64,000 nucleotides of DNA from Desulfovibrio sp. (lineage in GTDB: Bacteria > Desulfobacterota > Desulfovibrionia > Desulfovibrionales > Desulfovibrionaceae), in contig NZ_JAVESS010000004.1 in the NCBI RefSeq assembly GCF_034006445.1, positions 124,001 through 188,000 on the forward strand, written 5' to 3'. Positions 1 through 7,735 of this stretch are shown here, in pieces. Every line of letters begins with the position of its first letter. The first letter of the stretch is position 1. A model generated the notes under the pieces. The model searched no databases. It was not told the DNA's origin and worked only from the letters and a program-made list of their open reading frames with translations. The translations under genes and the position numbers were made by a program.

Positions 1-1073
1 GCTCCGTCATTTTGCCAGCCACCAGCGACAAATCGCCGCAGGATATGGTGCTGGACCTGTATGCCGCCCGTGATGAGGCGCAAAGCGCCGGCAGTGCCGC
101 TCAGGCCGCCAAGACAGCGGCAGGACAGAGCGCCGCTCAGGCAGCGGCCAGCGCTGCGGGAGCCTCGGCTGCCATTGCAGCAGCGACAGCAACCGCAGTT
201 ACTGCCGCAACGGCGCAGGCCGACAGGGCGCAGAGCGCGGCAAACGCCGCAGAAGCGGCAGCCGGGGCAGCGGCGGATGATGCGCGGCAGGCCGTTGCCG
301 CAGAAATCGGCAAGGCCTCGAGCGAGGCAGACAGAGCACAATCGGAGGCCGACCGCGCCCAAATGGAAGCCAACCGGGCGCAAAGCCTGGCCGATGTTGG
401 CCCGGCGGACGCTGATAAACTTGGCTTTGTTAAAATCGGCAAAGGTATTGCCGTGACGGAAGAAGGGACAATTTCTGTCACACCCATAGACGTTGCGACC
501 CCCGAAAAGGCAGGCATTGTCAAACCGGGGACAGGTACAACCATCACAGGTGAAGGAAAGCTGAGTGTCTCATACTGGGATGCTTTTCCGCCATATGTCC
601 CCATTCCTGTCTGGGGCGTGAAATTTGGGGGGAGCGACGGGCGGCGGGCCATCATGCCCGGTGAAACATCAGCACGAGAAGACTGGATACTGTGCGACGG
701 CGGTAGTGACGGAAAAAGTGGAAGTATGCCAGGCCTGCAAGGCCGAGTGCTTTTGGGCGTAGACACTTCTCATAGCGCCGGAACGCTCGGTGGAAGCGCC
801 AGTCATTCACACACCGTCAGCGGAAGTGTGGACTCGACCACTATATCGACGGCGCAGATGCCAAGCCACGGGCACTATTATACAAGCACAAAAAATCAAA
901 ATTCTATAGGTAGTTGGGGTGATGCAGTATACATTAACAACGGCGTAACTGGCGCAACAACAGATGCACAAGGCGGCAATACGGGCCACACACATTCTTT
1001 TAGCGCCACAAGCTCGGCTACGGCAAGCTATATGCCTTACTGCGCAATAAACTTTGTGATGAAGGTCGCATAG
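1..1073 (+). CDS. Phage tail fibre protein with collar-type C-terminus (5' end outside window)
   Basis: Structural protein of a tailed phage, expected to form the distal fibre used in host recognition. The frame is open to the window edge with no stop. A TTG at base 12 could be read as a start, but truncation by the window is more likely. About residues 20-125 (counted from the TTG) are Ala-rich with ADRAQ-type heptads, typical of a trimeric coiled-coil shaft. From about residue 224 (WILCDGG) to the end there is a collar-like domain: a PGLQGRVLLG segment, a GGSASHSHT stretch, a GHTHSF stretch and a C-terminal MPYCAINFVMKVA. It lies 9 bp upstream of a tail-fibre assembly-like gene in a co-directional phage tail module. 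Function is firm; the exact receptor is unknown. Confidence 0.85.
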   Translation, partial: SVILPATSDKSPQDMVLDLYAARDEAQSAGSAAQAAKTAAGQSAAQAAASAAGASAAIAAATATAVTAATAQADRAQSAANAAEAAAGAAADDARQAVAAEIGKASSEADRAQSEADRAQMEANRAQSLADVGPADADKLGFVKIGKGIAVTEEGTISVTPIDVATPEKAGIVKPGTGTTITGEGKLSVSYWDAFPPYVPIPVWGVKFGGSDGRRAIMPGETSAREDWILCDGGSDGKSGSMPGLQGRVLLGVDTSHSAGTLGGSASHSHTVSGSVDSTTISTAQMPSHGHYYTSTKNQNSIGSWGDAVYINNGVTGATTDAQGGNTGHTHSFSATSSATASYMPYCAINFVMKVA

Positions 1074-1082
1074 GAGAACACA

Positions 1083-1601
1083 ATGACTGCAGTTACAATA
1101 GTTCCTGGGGATACGTTTATTTCCGTAGACGGAGCCCCCCTCGTCTTTGACTTTCCCGCTCCGCAAAATTTACACGCCCTGCAATGGGACGGGCAGCAAG
1201 GGCACATTGAGTGGGAGGATGACTACAACTGGCCGCTTTCCACGGATGACGCCACAGCCTACGAGGACGAAGTGGCCCCGTACGTGGCCTTATGGCAGGC
1301 TGAAAAAGAGCGGATTGACCAAGAGGCCGCCGCCCGGGCAACCGAAGAAGCCGAAGCCGAAGCGGCGCGTCTGGCCGAGTATAACAGCGCAGCCGCCAGA
1401 GCCATACGCCTGCGCACAGAGCGTGACGCCCGCCTTGCCGCCACAGACAAGTACCTGCTGGCAGACTACCCCATCAGCACTGAAGAGCTTGGAAATATCC
1501 GTACATACCGTCAGGCGCTGCGCGATCTGCCCGCGCAGGAAGGCGCGCCTTTTGACGGCGGCGGCGATGAAACTCCCTGGCCCGCCATTCCGCAACTGTA
1601 A
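1083..1601 (+). CDS. Phage tail fibre assembly-like / tail chaperone protein
   Basis: Small protein directly after a tail fibre gene, the usual place for fibre assembly chaperones. The N-terminal half (residues 1-65) contains the Trp-rich segment LHALQWDGQQGHIEW. The middle (80-115) is a charged Ala/Glu coiled coil. The C-terminal third (TDKYLLADYPISTEEL ... YRQALRDLP ... PWPAIP) matches the short repeat-like C-terminus common to phage tail assembly proteins, where the last residues read as Pro-Trp-Pro. It starts with ATG after an AGGAGA ribosome-binding site. Family assignment rests on the C-terminal pattern and position; the precise partner is inferred to be the upstream fibre. Confidence 0.65.
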   Translation: MTAVTIVPGDTFISVDGAPLVFDFPAPQNLHALQWDGQQGHIEWEDDYNWPLSTDDATAYEDEVAPYVALWQAEKERIDQEAAARATEEAEAEAARLAEYNSAAARAIRLRTERDARLAATDKYLLADYPISTEELGNIRTYRQALRDLPAQEGAPFDGGGDETPWPAIPQL

Positions 1602-1613
1602 ACGGAGCACGCC

Positions 1614-3731
1614 ATGCGCACAGCCCTGCAAAACTTCACCGGCGGCGAAATAGCGCCCACCCTTTCAGCGCGCTATGATCTGGCGCGGTATCGCAACTGC
1701 CTATCCTGCATGGAAAACATGCTCCCCGGTCTGCACGGCGACGCGGCCCGTCGCCCCGGCACCCGCTTTGTGGCTGACCTTGACGGGTATGCCGTGCTTA
1801 TTCCTTTCAGCTTCAGCGCCCTGGCCAGCCAGAATTTCGTGCTGGTTCTGGGCGACCACAGCCTGCGCATCGCCAGCGAACAGGGGCTTGAGGACATTGC
1901 ATCCATCACGACACCTTACAGCCCCGATGAACTGCTGGACATCTCCTACGCCCAGGTGGGGGACATCGTGTACCTCGCCCACAGCAATCACCCGCTGCAC
2001 AAGGTAGTACGTCGGGATGCGGACAGCGGTTCTGGCTCCAGTTCTGGCTCCAGTTCCGGTTCTGGCTCAGACGCCGGGAGTTCAGGTTCCACTGAGGCGC
2101 AATCCGCATACGCCTGGCATCTGGAGACCGTGGCGCTCAATACGTCCCTCAAGCCGCCGTCCACGCCCTCGGTGACATTTTCCGGCACGGCGGGCAGCTA
2201 CACTCTGCGCTACAAGGTGTCGGCCGTTGACGCCAACGGGCGCGAATCCCTTGCTTCGCCCGCCGGGCAATGCGCCACGGGCCGCCATCCGTCCGACTGG
2301 GTGCAGGGCAACAGCGCGTCCATATCCTGGCCCGCCGTTACGGACGCTGTGGAATACAATATCTACAGGGAAGAAGCAGGCTACTTTGGCTTTATCGGCG
2401 TTTCCACCGACCTCAGCTTCAGCGACCAGAACTATGAGGCCAATACCTCCGACACCCCGAAGGAAGACTGGAACCCCTTTGCCGACGGCAATTACCCCGG
2501 CGTGGTGACCTTTCACCAGCAGCGTATGGTGCTGGCTGCCACGCCCAAAAATCCGCAGGCATTCTATATGTCGCGCGTGGGAGATTTTGAGAACTTTCGC
2601 AAATCCCGCCCCTTGCAGAATGATGACCCGGTGGAATACCTCATAGCCTCCGGGGCCATAGATGCCGTCACCTGGGCCGCCAGCTTCGGCGATCTGCTGC
2701 TTGGCACCTCGGGCAGCGAATACAAGGCCACCGGGGGCGACGGCGCAGCCATCACGCCGGGCAATATCAGCATTACGGCCCAAAGCTACTGGGGCAGCGC
2801 GGGCCTTGCGCCCATAATCATCGGCAACTCCATCCTGCACGTGCAGCGCCACGGCGCACGCGTGCGCGACCTCTTCTATTCGCTTGAAAAAGACGGCTAC
2901 GCGGGCAACGACCTTTCCATCATGGCCCCGCACCTTTTTGAAGGCCACACCATTTTGCAGTGGGCCTATCAGCAGACGCCCGGCTCAACCATCTGGTGCC
3001 TGCGCGACGACGGCCTGCTGCTGGCCTTCACCTATATGAAGGAGCACGACATCTGGGGCTGGTCGCGGCAGGTCACCGCCGGAAGGGTGCTTTCGGTGGC
3101 TGCCATATCCGGCGATAAGGGCGATACCATCATGCTGGTGGTGGAGCGCCGCATAAACGGGCAGGAGCACATCTTTCTCGAACGTCTCGCCCCGCAGTGG
3201 CAGGATCACGAAGCCATTGAAGAAGCCTTTTTTGTGGACTGCGGCCTGACCCTGCGCCCGCAGCAGCCCGAAGCCAGCCTGAACGGCCTCAATCACCTTG
3301 AAGGGTGCGAACTGGCCATACTGGCTAACGGCAGCCCGGTGGAAGGCTGCGTGGTGCGCCAGGGCAGCATAGAGCTACCCTATGCGGCCAGTGTGGTGCA
3401 GGCGGGGCTGCCCTATGTTTCAACCCTCGCCACCCTGCCCATAGAACTGGAAGCCTCTTCCGGCACAACGCTGGGCCGCCAGCGCGCCCACGGCACGTGT
3501 ACCGCCCGCCTGTACCGCAGCGTTGGCGGCAAATACGGCCCAGGCAGACAGGAACTCTATGACCTGCCCTTTTTGCCGGAATACTGGGGGCAGGCGGTAC
3601 TGCCCTATTCCGGCGACGTGTCCTTTGCCCCCGGCGGCACCTGGGCTGCCTCAGACAATCTCTGGCTGGTTCAGGACAGGCCCCTGCCCTTCCGCCTGCT
3701 TTCCCTCGTGCTTGAAGTGAGCTTTTCCTGA
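1614..3731 (+). CDS. Podovirus-type tail protein (tail tube/nozzle, stabilisation-like)
   Basis: Large (705 aa) virion protein. The N-terminus NFTGGEIAPTLSARYDLARY followed by an RPGTRFV segment is the hallmark of a tail protein family found in short-tailed phages of the epsilon15/BPP-1 type, often labelled tail tubular or stabilisation protein. A second family mark, FHQQRMVLAATP with SRVGDFENF, is present around residues 300-330. Residues about 138-160 form a Gly/Ser-only linker (SGSGSS repeats). A fibronectin-like segment follows (about 175-265), encoding a sugar- or protein-binding fold. ATG start 12 bp after the preceding stop, within the same operon. It suggests the prophage is podovirus-like rather than lambda-like. 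Confidence 0.75.
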   Translation: MRTALQNFTGGEIAPTLSARYDLARYRNCLSCMENMLPGLHGDAARRPGTRFVADLDGYAVLIPFSFSALASQNFVLVLGDHSLRIASEQGLEDIASITTPYSPDELLDISYAQVGDIVYLAHSNHPLHKVVRRDADSGSGSSSGSSSGSGSDAGSSGSTEAQSAYAWHLETVALNTSLKPPSTPSVTFSGTAGSYTLRYKVSAVDANGRESLASPAGQCATGRHPSDWVQGNSASISWPAVTDAVEYNIYREEAGYFGFIGVSTDLSFSDQNYEANTSDTPKEDWNPFADGNYPGVVTFHQQRMVLAATPKNPQAFYMSRVGDFENFRKSRPLQNDDPVEYLIASGAIDAVTWAASFGDLLLGTSGSEYKATGGDGAAITPGNISITAQSYWGSAGLAPIIIGNSILHVQRHGARVRDLFYSLEKDGYAGNDLSIMAPHLFEGHTILQWAYQQTPGSTIWCLRDDGLLLAFTYMKEHDIWGWSRQVTAGRVLSVAAISGDKGDTIMLVVERRINGQEHIFLERLAPQWQDHEAIEEAFFVDCGLTLRPQQPEASLNGLNHLEGCELAILANGSPVEGCVVRQGSIELPYAASVVQAGLPYVSTLATLPIELEASSGTTLGRQRAHGTCTARLYRSVGGKYGPGRQELYDLPFLPEYWGQAVLPYSGDVSFAPGGTWAASDNLWLVQDRPLPFRLLSLVLEVSFS

Positions 3732-3781
3732 AGCAGCCGACACGCCTTCCCTGCTTGATCCCGCAATGCCTTGAAACACCT

Positions 3782-3842
3782 TGGTGGGGAGGAACCCTTG
3801 CGCAAAAGGGCATCCTCCCCGGCGGCCTCCCCAAAAAAATTA
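3782..3842. repeat. Diverged copy of G-rich hairpin repeat (family A)
   Basis: GGTGGGGAGGAACCC and AAAAGGGCATCCTCCCC form an imperfect stem-loop, followed by a C-rich tract and an A-run. This is the same architecture as the near-identical copies at 5.1, 19.1, 42.8 and 62.0 kb, but more degenerate. It lies between two phage genes. Confidence 0.6.
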
Positions 3843-3980
3843 TCATTTCATTGAACCATGTTCATATCGACCTGAACGCGGCTGCCAGAAACCACACCTT
3901 CCGCCATGGTGCAGCCCTACAACCAACCTGTCATATTCGCCTGTTTACGGCATCTCCCTGAATCAACAAAGGAGAACACC

Positions 3981-4439
3981 ATGCTGGCATTTGCCACCGA
4001 ACCCTTCACCCAACTGGAGGCCGAGGCCCGGCCCCTCACCGCCGCGCACTGGAGCGAAGTGGAGGCCCCCCTGCACGGAGACGCGCCCTATGGTCTGGAC
4101 GCGGCACGCTACGCCCGCCTTGAGAGCCTGGGCATGCTGCACGTCAGCACGGCCCGCACGCCCGACGGTGCTCTGGCGGGCTATGCGGCCTTTACCCTTG
4201 TTCCCTGCCCGCACCGTCAGGGCATGCTGCTGGCGGCTCTGGACGGCCTGTATCTGGCCCCGCAGGCGCGGGGCGGCTTCACGGCCCTTGGCCTGCTGCG
4301 CCATGCCGAGGCCGAACTCCGGCAACGCGGCGCGGGTCTTGTGCAATACAGTTCCCCAGCCTCGCGCCCCTGTGACGCCCTGTACCGCCGCCTGGGCGCG
4401 CACCATACCGAAACCATCTGGCACAAGGAGCTTTGCTGA
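3981..4439 (+). CDS. Phage-encoded GNAT-type acetyltransferase
   Basis: A 152-aa protein of the GNAT N-acetyltransferase type. The central beta strand LLAALDGLYLAPQARGGFTALGLLRHAEAEL carries a degenerate acetyl-CoA loop (QARGGFTALGL). The C-terminus has the usual SSPASRPCDALYRRLG helix before the final strand. The start chosen is the ATG at 3981, with AAAGGAGAA 6-8 bp upstream; an upstream in-frame ATG at 3906 lacks a ribosome-binding site. The stop overlaps the next start (TGATG). GNAT genes of this kind sit between tail genes in several podovirus-like prophages. The acceptor substrate (virion protein, host factor or small molecule) cannot be read from sequence. Confidence 0.7.
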   Translation: MLAFATEPFTQLEAEARPLTAAHWSEVEAPLHGDAPYGLDAARYARLESLGMLHVSTARTPDGALAGYAAFTLVPCPHRQGMLLAALDGLYLAPQARGGFTALGLLRHAEAELRQRGAGLVQYSSPASRPCDALYRRLGAHHTETIWHKELC

Positions 4440-5014
4440 TGGCCATTGCAACCAGTACAGCCGCTGCCATAAGTGCGGCCGTGGCTCTGGCCGGAGCCGC
4501 CGTAGGCACGGTCAGTTCCATCCAGCAGGCCGAAAGCCGCCGCCAGCAGGCCGAATACCAGTCCAAACTGGCTGAACGCAGCGCGCAGCAGGCGGAACAG
4601 AGCGCCACCCTGGCGGATGATGCCGCCCGGCAGGAAAAACAGGCCGGGTATGAAGCCGCGGTAAAAAAACGGCAGGAGGCCGCCCGCATCATCGGCGGGC
4701 AAAGAGCGCAGGCATCGACATCCGGCGCGCAGGTTGACGCGGGAAGTCAGCTTGACCTGAACCTTGATACTGCGGAAAAAGGCGAACTGGACGCCCTGGC
4801 CCAGGAGCAGCAAGGCAATGCCGCCGCGTACAACCAGCAGGTGCGCGCCTGGAACCTGCGCAATCAGGCCACAGGGGCCGCCCTGAATGCCGAAAATCTC
4901 GGCAGTCACGCGCAGACCGACTATCTGGGCCTGACCTCCACCCTGCTCAACGGCGCTTCCCGCATGGGGCGCAACTTCTACACCCTCGGCACGCGCGGCC
5001 CGCTGTTGCCCTGA
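4439..5014 (+). CDS. Internal virion-like protein
   Basis: A 191-aa Ala/Gln-rich protein. The N-terminus has a hydrophobic stretch (ISAAVALAGAAVGTVSS, residues 10-26). It is followed by a long coiled coil (QQAESRRQQAEYQSKLAERS onward) and an IGGQRAQASTSGAQVDAGS segment that is typical of phage internal virion proteins in T7-like and epsilon15-like phages. These are ejected with the DNA and help it cross the envelope. The start is the ATG at 4439, which overlaps the upstream stop by one base and has AAGGAG 8 bp upstream. Position after tail genes supports the call; the family assignment is moderate. Confidence 0.6.
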   Translation: MAIATSTAAAISAAVALAGAAVGTVSSIQQAESRRQQAEYQSKLAERSAQQAEQSATLADDAARQEKQAGYEAAVKKRQEAARIIGGQRAQASTSGAQVDAGSQLDLNLDTAEKGELDALAQEQQGNAAAYNQQVRAWNLRNQATGAALNAENLGSHAQTDYLGLTSTLLNGASRMGRNFYTLGTRGPLLP

Positions 5015-5033
5015 GCACGGGGGGAAGGAGGAA

Positions 5034-5168
5034 ATGCTTTTGTGGGGGAGGGACGTCAGCCCCTTGAGCCCCGCAATCTCGGTTGTCGGGCCAAAATGCT
5101 TTTGTGGGGGAGGGACCCTTTTGAAAAAGGGTCTCCTCCCCCACGCCCCCACCCCCTAAAACTTTTAT
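5034..5168. repeat. Half copy plus full copy of G-rich hairpin repeat (family A)
   Basis: A half copy (TGCTTTTGTGGGGGAGGGAC) at about 5036 is followed about 62 bp later by a full copy at 5094-5168. The full copy has the arms GTGGGGGAGGGACCCTTTT and AAAAGGGTCTCCTCCCCC, then a CCCCCACCCCCTAAAA tail. It ends about 30 bp before the DUF4417-like fragment, exactly where that gene's missing N-terminal part should be. Confidence 0.85.
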
Positions 5169-5198
5169 TCCTGTTTTACGGCTCTTGAAAAGGGAACC

Positions 5199-5411
5199 GT
5201 GGCCGTCAGCACCAATGGTCTGCTGCGCAACAGGCTGGACAGAGAATATTTCAAACAGGGTCTGACCCTTATGATTGAAACGCTTCAGCCGCAAACCATC
5301 GTCAACTACAGCCGGATGCCGGACGATATTTTCGGGCCTTACCGTAATAACGGGCCAGAACTGATTGAAATACCATACTACGCATTTTCTGCTCGCAAGG
5401 AGGCCGCGTAA
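5199..5411 (+). pseudogene. DUF4417-like C-terminal remnant
   Basis: A 70-codon frame from a GTG (AAAGGGA 4 bp upstream) to TAA. The sequence AVSTNGLLRNRLDREYFKQG, then LQPQTIVNYSRMPDDIF, resembles the C-terminal third of DUF4417 proteins, which are common in phages and usually about 200 aa or more. The N-terminal two thirds are absent, and a repeat element sits where they should be, so I call it a remnant. It overlaps the next gene by one base (TAATG), so translation may still be coupled. No function is known for DUF4417. Confidence 0.5.
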
Positions 5412-5767
5412 TGGGTGGTGGACGTGGTGGTGGATTTTTTGCCGGAACAGACGGCTGGCGCGCGTCAGAGGCTTTTGCCAGGGGAACGCTAGTTGCGGCG
5501 GCTGCTCAGAACACGGCTACGGACGCTGGCGGCGGCTCCGGCGGGATACTTGATGCTTTGCGCCCGTGGTGGTCTTACCCGTATGGGCATCCGGAAAAAA
5601 CAAAAAACATTAAGCTGCTACAGGGACTTGTGAAATCTGGAGCGGAAAAAATGGGAAGCGGTTTTATAAACCATCCTGATGCGCAGAATTACATAATGAA
5701 AAATGGTGTCATATTTTTAAAAGAATTAATTACCAATCGCAGGCAGAGCAGAATGAAAAATAAATAA
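5411..5767 (+). CDS. Gly-rich phage hypothetical protein
   Basis: A 118-aa protein not recognised. The N-terminus is Gly-rich (MGGGRGGGFFAGTDGW), followed by an Ala/Gly stretch to residue 50. The C-terminal half is of ordinary composition with a Lys-rich end (RRQSRMKNK). It begins at the base where the DUF4417-like frame stops. In phages, DUF4417 proteins are often linked to Gly-rich segments, so the two frames may descend from one gene (inference). Its 3' part becomes AT-rich, marking the transition into the atypical region that follows. Confidence 0.5.
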   Translation: MGGGRGGGFFAGTDGWRASEAFARGTLVAAAAQNTATDAGGGSGGILDALRPWWSYPYGHPEKTKNIKLLQGLVKSGAEKMGSGFINHPDAQNYIMKNGVIFLKELITNRRQSRMKNK

Positions 5768-5785
5768 CACACTATGAGCGAATAA

Positions 5786-5828
5786 AAAACCAAAGCAATA
5801 GCAGTAAACAAGCTATTGCTTTGGTTTT
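5786..5828. terminator. Bidirectional hairpin terminator between convergent genes
   Basis: A perfect 17-bp inverted repeat (AAAACCAAAGCAATAGC and its complement) around a 9-nt loop, with A-run and T-run flanks. It terminates the plus-strand phage operon and overlaps the last codons of the minus-strand membrane gene. Confidence 0.85.
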
Positions 5829-6256
5829 GTAACAGTATATTTATTAATATATTTTCCAGAAAAGAAATATGCGCTTAATATAAAGTATAAATAAATTACT
5901 GACGCTAGAAATCCGTGATCAATAGGAACAAGGCGATCTTTTTTAAAAAAAAGAATATTGGGTGTAGCACCAGGTTGTGTCGTAAGTGATATTCCATCAC
6001 TTGAAGATCCAATAAAACTGAGCAACATCATAATGGCGCAATATGACAATATAAAATTAACGCTGCCCTCCAGAATTTTGGGGCGAAAAAAGCTTGCCAC
6101 AAGGGCAATGCCCACAAAAACACGTATGCATTCCGTCATTACTACATAAGCAAAAGATGCCTGCTCCCAATGTCCGCCATACAGCCATATAAAGTGGTCA
6201 ACAATAATAAAGGCAAGTAGTACGATTCTATGGCGATTATCAATAGATATACGCAT
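5813..6256 (-). CDS. Small integral membrane protein, tandem paralogue 1
   Basis: A 147-aa membrane protein with about four hydrophobic segments (LLAFIIVDHFIWLYGG; VVMTECIRVFVGIALVASFF; FILSYCAIMMLLSFIG; ASVIYLYFILSAYFFSG). It is not recognised as a named family. It is highly similar to the next gene: a block of nearly 40 residues around GHWEQASFAYVVMTEC is identical. The start is the ATG at 6256 rather than a TTG three codons upstream, because the paralogue starts MRISVDNRHRIV at the same point. The gene is AT-rich, faces the phage genes, and lies at the prophage edge, so a lysogenic-conversion or exclusion role is possible but unproven. Confidence 0.7.
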   Translation of the reverse strand: MRISIDNRHRIVLLAFIIVDHFIWLYGGHWEQASFAYVVMTECIRVFVGIALVASFFRPKILEGSVNFILSYCAIMMLLSFIGSSSDGISLTTQPGATPNILFFKKDRLVPIDHGFLASVIYLYFILSAYFFSGKYINKYTVTKPKQ

Positions 6257-6435
6257 AGTTAACAACCTCAGACTGTCTGTCTTTACAAAAAATCATCGAA
6301 ACAATTGCAATGATCGCATTAAGATTCAACACAAGATACGCTTAGTGCCTACTCCAGCTCCATTACGGCTTAATAATAGCTAGCTACACTTTTTAAATAT
6401 TACGTTAGCAAGAATTAATAATATTTTTACATGAT

Positions 6436-6876
6436 TTATTTATGTTTTTTTGCAATAATTTCTGGGTCAATATACTTTCCAGAGAAAAAGTATGCACTCA
6501 ATATGAAATATGCATAAAAGGCTACTGCCAAAAATCCGTACTCAATAGGAACAAAACGATCTTTTTTGAACCAAAAAACATTGACCATTGAGCCTGGTAT
6601 ATCAGAATTCCTTGCTTTCTCCGTACTTCCAAAAATATTTAGCACAAACATGGCCAGGCAATACGCCAGCACAAACTTAACGCTGCCTTCCAGAATCTTG
6701 GGGCGAAAAAAACTTGCCACAAGGGCAATGCCCACAAAAACACGTATACATTCCGTCATGACCACATACGCAAAAGACGCCTGCTCCCAATGCCCGGCAT
6801 ACAGCCACACCAGGTGATCAAGCACAACAAAGAGCAAGAGCACTATTCTATGGCGATTATCAACAGATATACGCAT
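6436..6876 (-). CDS. Small integral membrane protein, tandem paralogue 2
   Basis: A 146-aa protein with the same four-helix pattern as its neighbour. The central helices (GHWEQASFAYVVMTEC onward through FFRPKILEGSV) are identical to paralogue 1, while the loop around residues 80-105 has diverged. The DNA is also near-identical in the central block, which indicates recent duplication or gene conversion. Both copies end in Lys-rich cytoplasmic tails. They are separated by 179 bp of AT-rich DNA without another gene. Function unknown. Confidence 0.7.
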   Translation of the reverse strand: MRISVDNRHRIVLLLFVVLDHLVWLYAGHWEQASFAYVVMTECIRVFVGIALVASFFRPKILEGSVKFVLAYCLAMFVLNIFGSTEKARNSDIPGSMVNVFWFKKDRFVPIEYGFLAVAFYAYFILSAYFFSGKYIDPEIIAKKHK

Positions 6877-6923
6877 CCAAGCCTCGCGCTGGCCTGTTAT
6901 TGCAAAAGATCATCGCTACTCTA

Positions 6924-7020
6924 GGGGCTGTTTTTAAATTAATGATTTTGCGCCAAGGGCAAGAAAAAAGGGCCTTTTGTCGCAGCCAATTGGACAAAAG
7001 AATTATTTAGAAACAGTCCC
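6924..7020. mobile_element. MITE-like element with TA target duplication
   Basis: About 97 bp, bounded by inverted repeats: left GGGGCTGTTTTTAAATTAAT, right (read inward on the other strand) GGGACTGTTTCTAAATAATT. Both ends abut a TA dinucleotide (6922-6923 and 7021-7022), as expected for an element moved by an IS630/mariner-type transposase. It carries no gene. It lies between the prophage-edge genes and the first host gene. Confidence 0.5.
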
Positions 7021-7042
7021 TAGCCACTGAACGCATCAGACC

Positions 7043-7735
7043 TCACTGCACGCTGCGGCTTTCTTCGGCAACCTGTCCCATAAGGGCTTCAAGGTTTTCA
7101 ACAGCAACCAGCCGCCCGGTGCTGCCGCTGTCAAAATTCACTTTTCCGTTCACCCGGTAACTTTCGCCATTGCCGTGATCATAGACCGTAAAAGGCACCA
7201 GCCAGTCGCCATTTTTGGCGCGAGCCTCGCCCACCTGTCGTATTTCCTTGCGACCAATGGAAGCGTCGGCGAACAGGGGGGCCAGCACGCCCTGAGCGGC
7301 ACGCCCCTCCACCTTGCGCCCGGCAAACGCGCCGGAACTGATGCCATTGACGATAAAGGCGCGTGATTCATTGAGCAGAAGGGCGCGCACCGTGGCGCTG
7401 CCCTGCTCGCCCGATGCGGCCTGCGAAAACAGTATGGCCAGCATGGGCGGCAACTCGGCCGCTACCTGCGGCTGTTTGGCCCGCCGCACAAAAATATCCA
7501 GAGCGGCAGCAAGAATGCCGTCCATATCCACAAGCTTTTCAAAAGCCGCCGTATCGGCGCTTTCCACGGCTTTGCCAGCCTGCACAACACACTGCCGCGC
7601 GGCGGCTGCCGTGCCTGCCGCCAGTGACGGCGCGGCAAATCCCAAACACAGGGTCATTAAAAAAAGACACAACAAAACCAGCGACATGGCCCTTCTATGG
7701 GCCGTGCCGCTGCATTGGCGCGAACAGTTCAGCAT
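7043..7735 (-). CDS. Secreted protein of unknown function
   Basis: A 230-aa exported protein. The start chosen is the ATG at 7735, overlapping the cobU stop, with GGAGG just upstream; an upstream in-frame ATG lies deep inside cobU. A signal peptide ends near LGFAAPSLAAG. The mature part has an alpha-helical N-terminal region (VVQAGKAVESADTAAFEKLVDMDGI) and a C-terminal beta-rich region (DWLVPFTVYDHGNGESYRVNGKVNF). This suggests a small periplasmic folded domain. No catalytic motif is visible. It is translationally coupled to cobU, but nothing in it points to cobalamin chemistry. Confidence 0.65.
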   Translation of the reverse strand: MLNCSRQCSGTAHRRAMSLVLLCLFLMTLCLGFAAPSLAAGTAAAARQCVVQAGKAVESADTAAFEKLVDMDGILAAALDIFVRRAKQPQVAAELPPMLAILFSQAASGEQGSATVRALLLNESRAFIVNGISSGAFAGRKVEGRAAQGVLAPLFADASIGRKEIRQVGEARAKNGDWLVPFTVYDHGNGESYRVNGKVNFDSGSTGRLVAVENLEALMGQVAEESRSVQ

